DNA from: Hymenobacter arizonensis
GTDB lineage: Bacteria > Bacteroidota > Bacteroidia > Cytophagales > Hymenobacteraceae
Length of the DNA: 64,000 nt
Assembly: GCF_900115775.1 (NCBI RefSeq)
Contig: NZ_FOXS01000007.1
Span: 186,001-250,000, forward strand
Direction of reading: 5' to 3'
Positions 63,999-64,000 of the stretch are shown piece after piece. Within the stretch, counting starts at the first letter, position 1, and each line of letters starts with the position of its first letter. The position numbers and the translations under genes are program-made. Below the pieces are notes generated by a model. The model was not told the DNA's origin and made no database searches. It saw only the letters and a list, made by a program, of their open reading frames with translations.

Positions 63999-64000
63999 CA

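Overview
The window looks like chromosome of a GC-rich member of the Bacteroidota, most likely Hymenobacter or a close relative in the Cytophagales. The reasons are a SusC/SusD pair, DUF5686 and DUF4136 proteins, TPR histidine kinases, a PA14-OmpA protein, lipoproteins with typical lipoboxes, weak or absent Shine-Dalgarno sequences, and the style of the intergenic palindromes. The genus is inferred. No rRNA, tRNA, CRISPR array, prophage or complete insertion sequence was seen.

Left part (1-24.3 kb), mostly core and envelope genes: the 3' end of moeA; a 38-residue basic protein; a SAM-I riboswitch in front of metH, followed by metF; a TPR protein; a TonB C-terminal protein; a lipoprotein; a DUF2007 protein; a PA14-OmpA protein; a short-chain dehydrogenase; an OxlT-type transporter with its separate small subunit; an M20 peptidase; a gluconate-dehydrogenase subunit 3 / GMC oxidoreductase / family-1-like glycosidase set separated by two 180-bp palindromes; a DUF5686 outer-membrane protein; and a membrane sensor fused to a transposase-type zinc ribbon.

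Middle (24.7-42.2 kb): a polysaccharide utilisation locus with a GH3 beta-glucosidase, SusC, SusD, a PKD/lipocalin-like surface lipoprotein and two GH16 beta-glucanases. It is probably for laminarin or another mixed beta-glucan. On the opposite strand is a three-subunit, Tat-exported molybdenum hydroxylase of the PaoABC type and a DUF4136 lipoprotein. A soluble PQQ-type sugar dehydrogenase follows.

Signalling block (42.3-58.2 kb): an 1100-residue translocase-HEAT-cyclic-nucleotide-binding protein faces a REC-adenylate cyclase, with six bases between the two stop codons. Behind the cyclase, on the same strand, lie a stand-alone receiver and five histidine kinases with near-identical catalytic halves but different sensor halves. 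I propose that these form one pathway: kinases, receivers, cAMP, transporter-like effector. This is inference and is the best candidate here for an undescribed system.

Right end (58.8-64 kb): an HD phosphohydrolase and a TenI-like protein, convergent with a thiamine operon (thiD end, thiE, thiG, thiH, thiF-rhodanese).

Nine long inverted repeats are scattered through the window. Seven of them sit between co-directional genes inside apparent operons, often filling the whole gap. This is the second broad pattern worth following.
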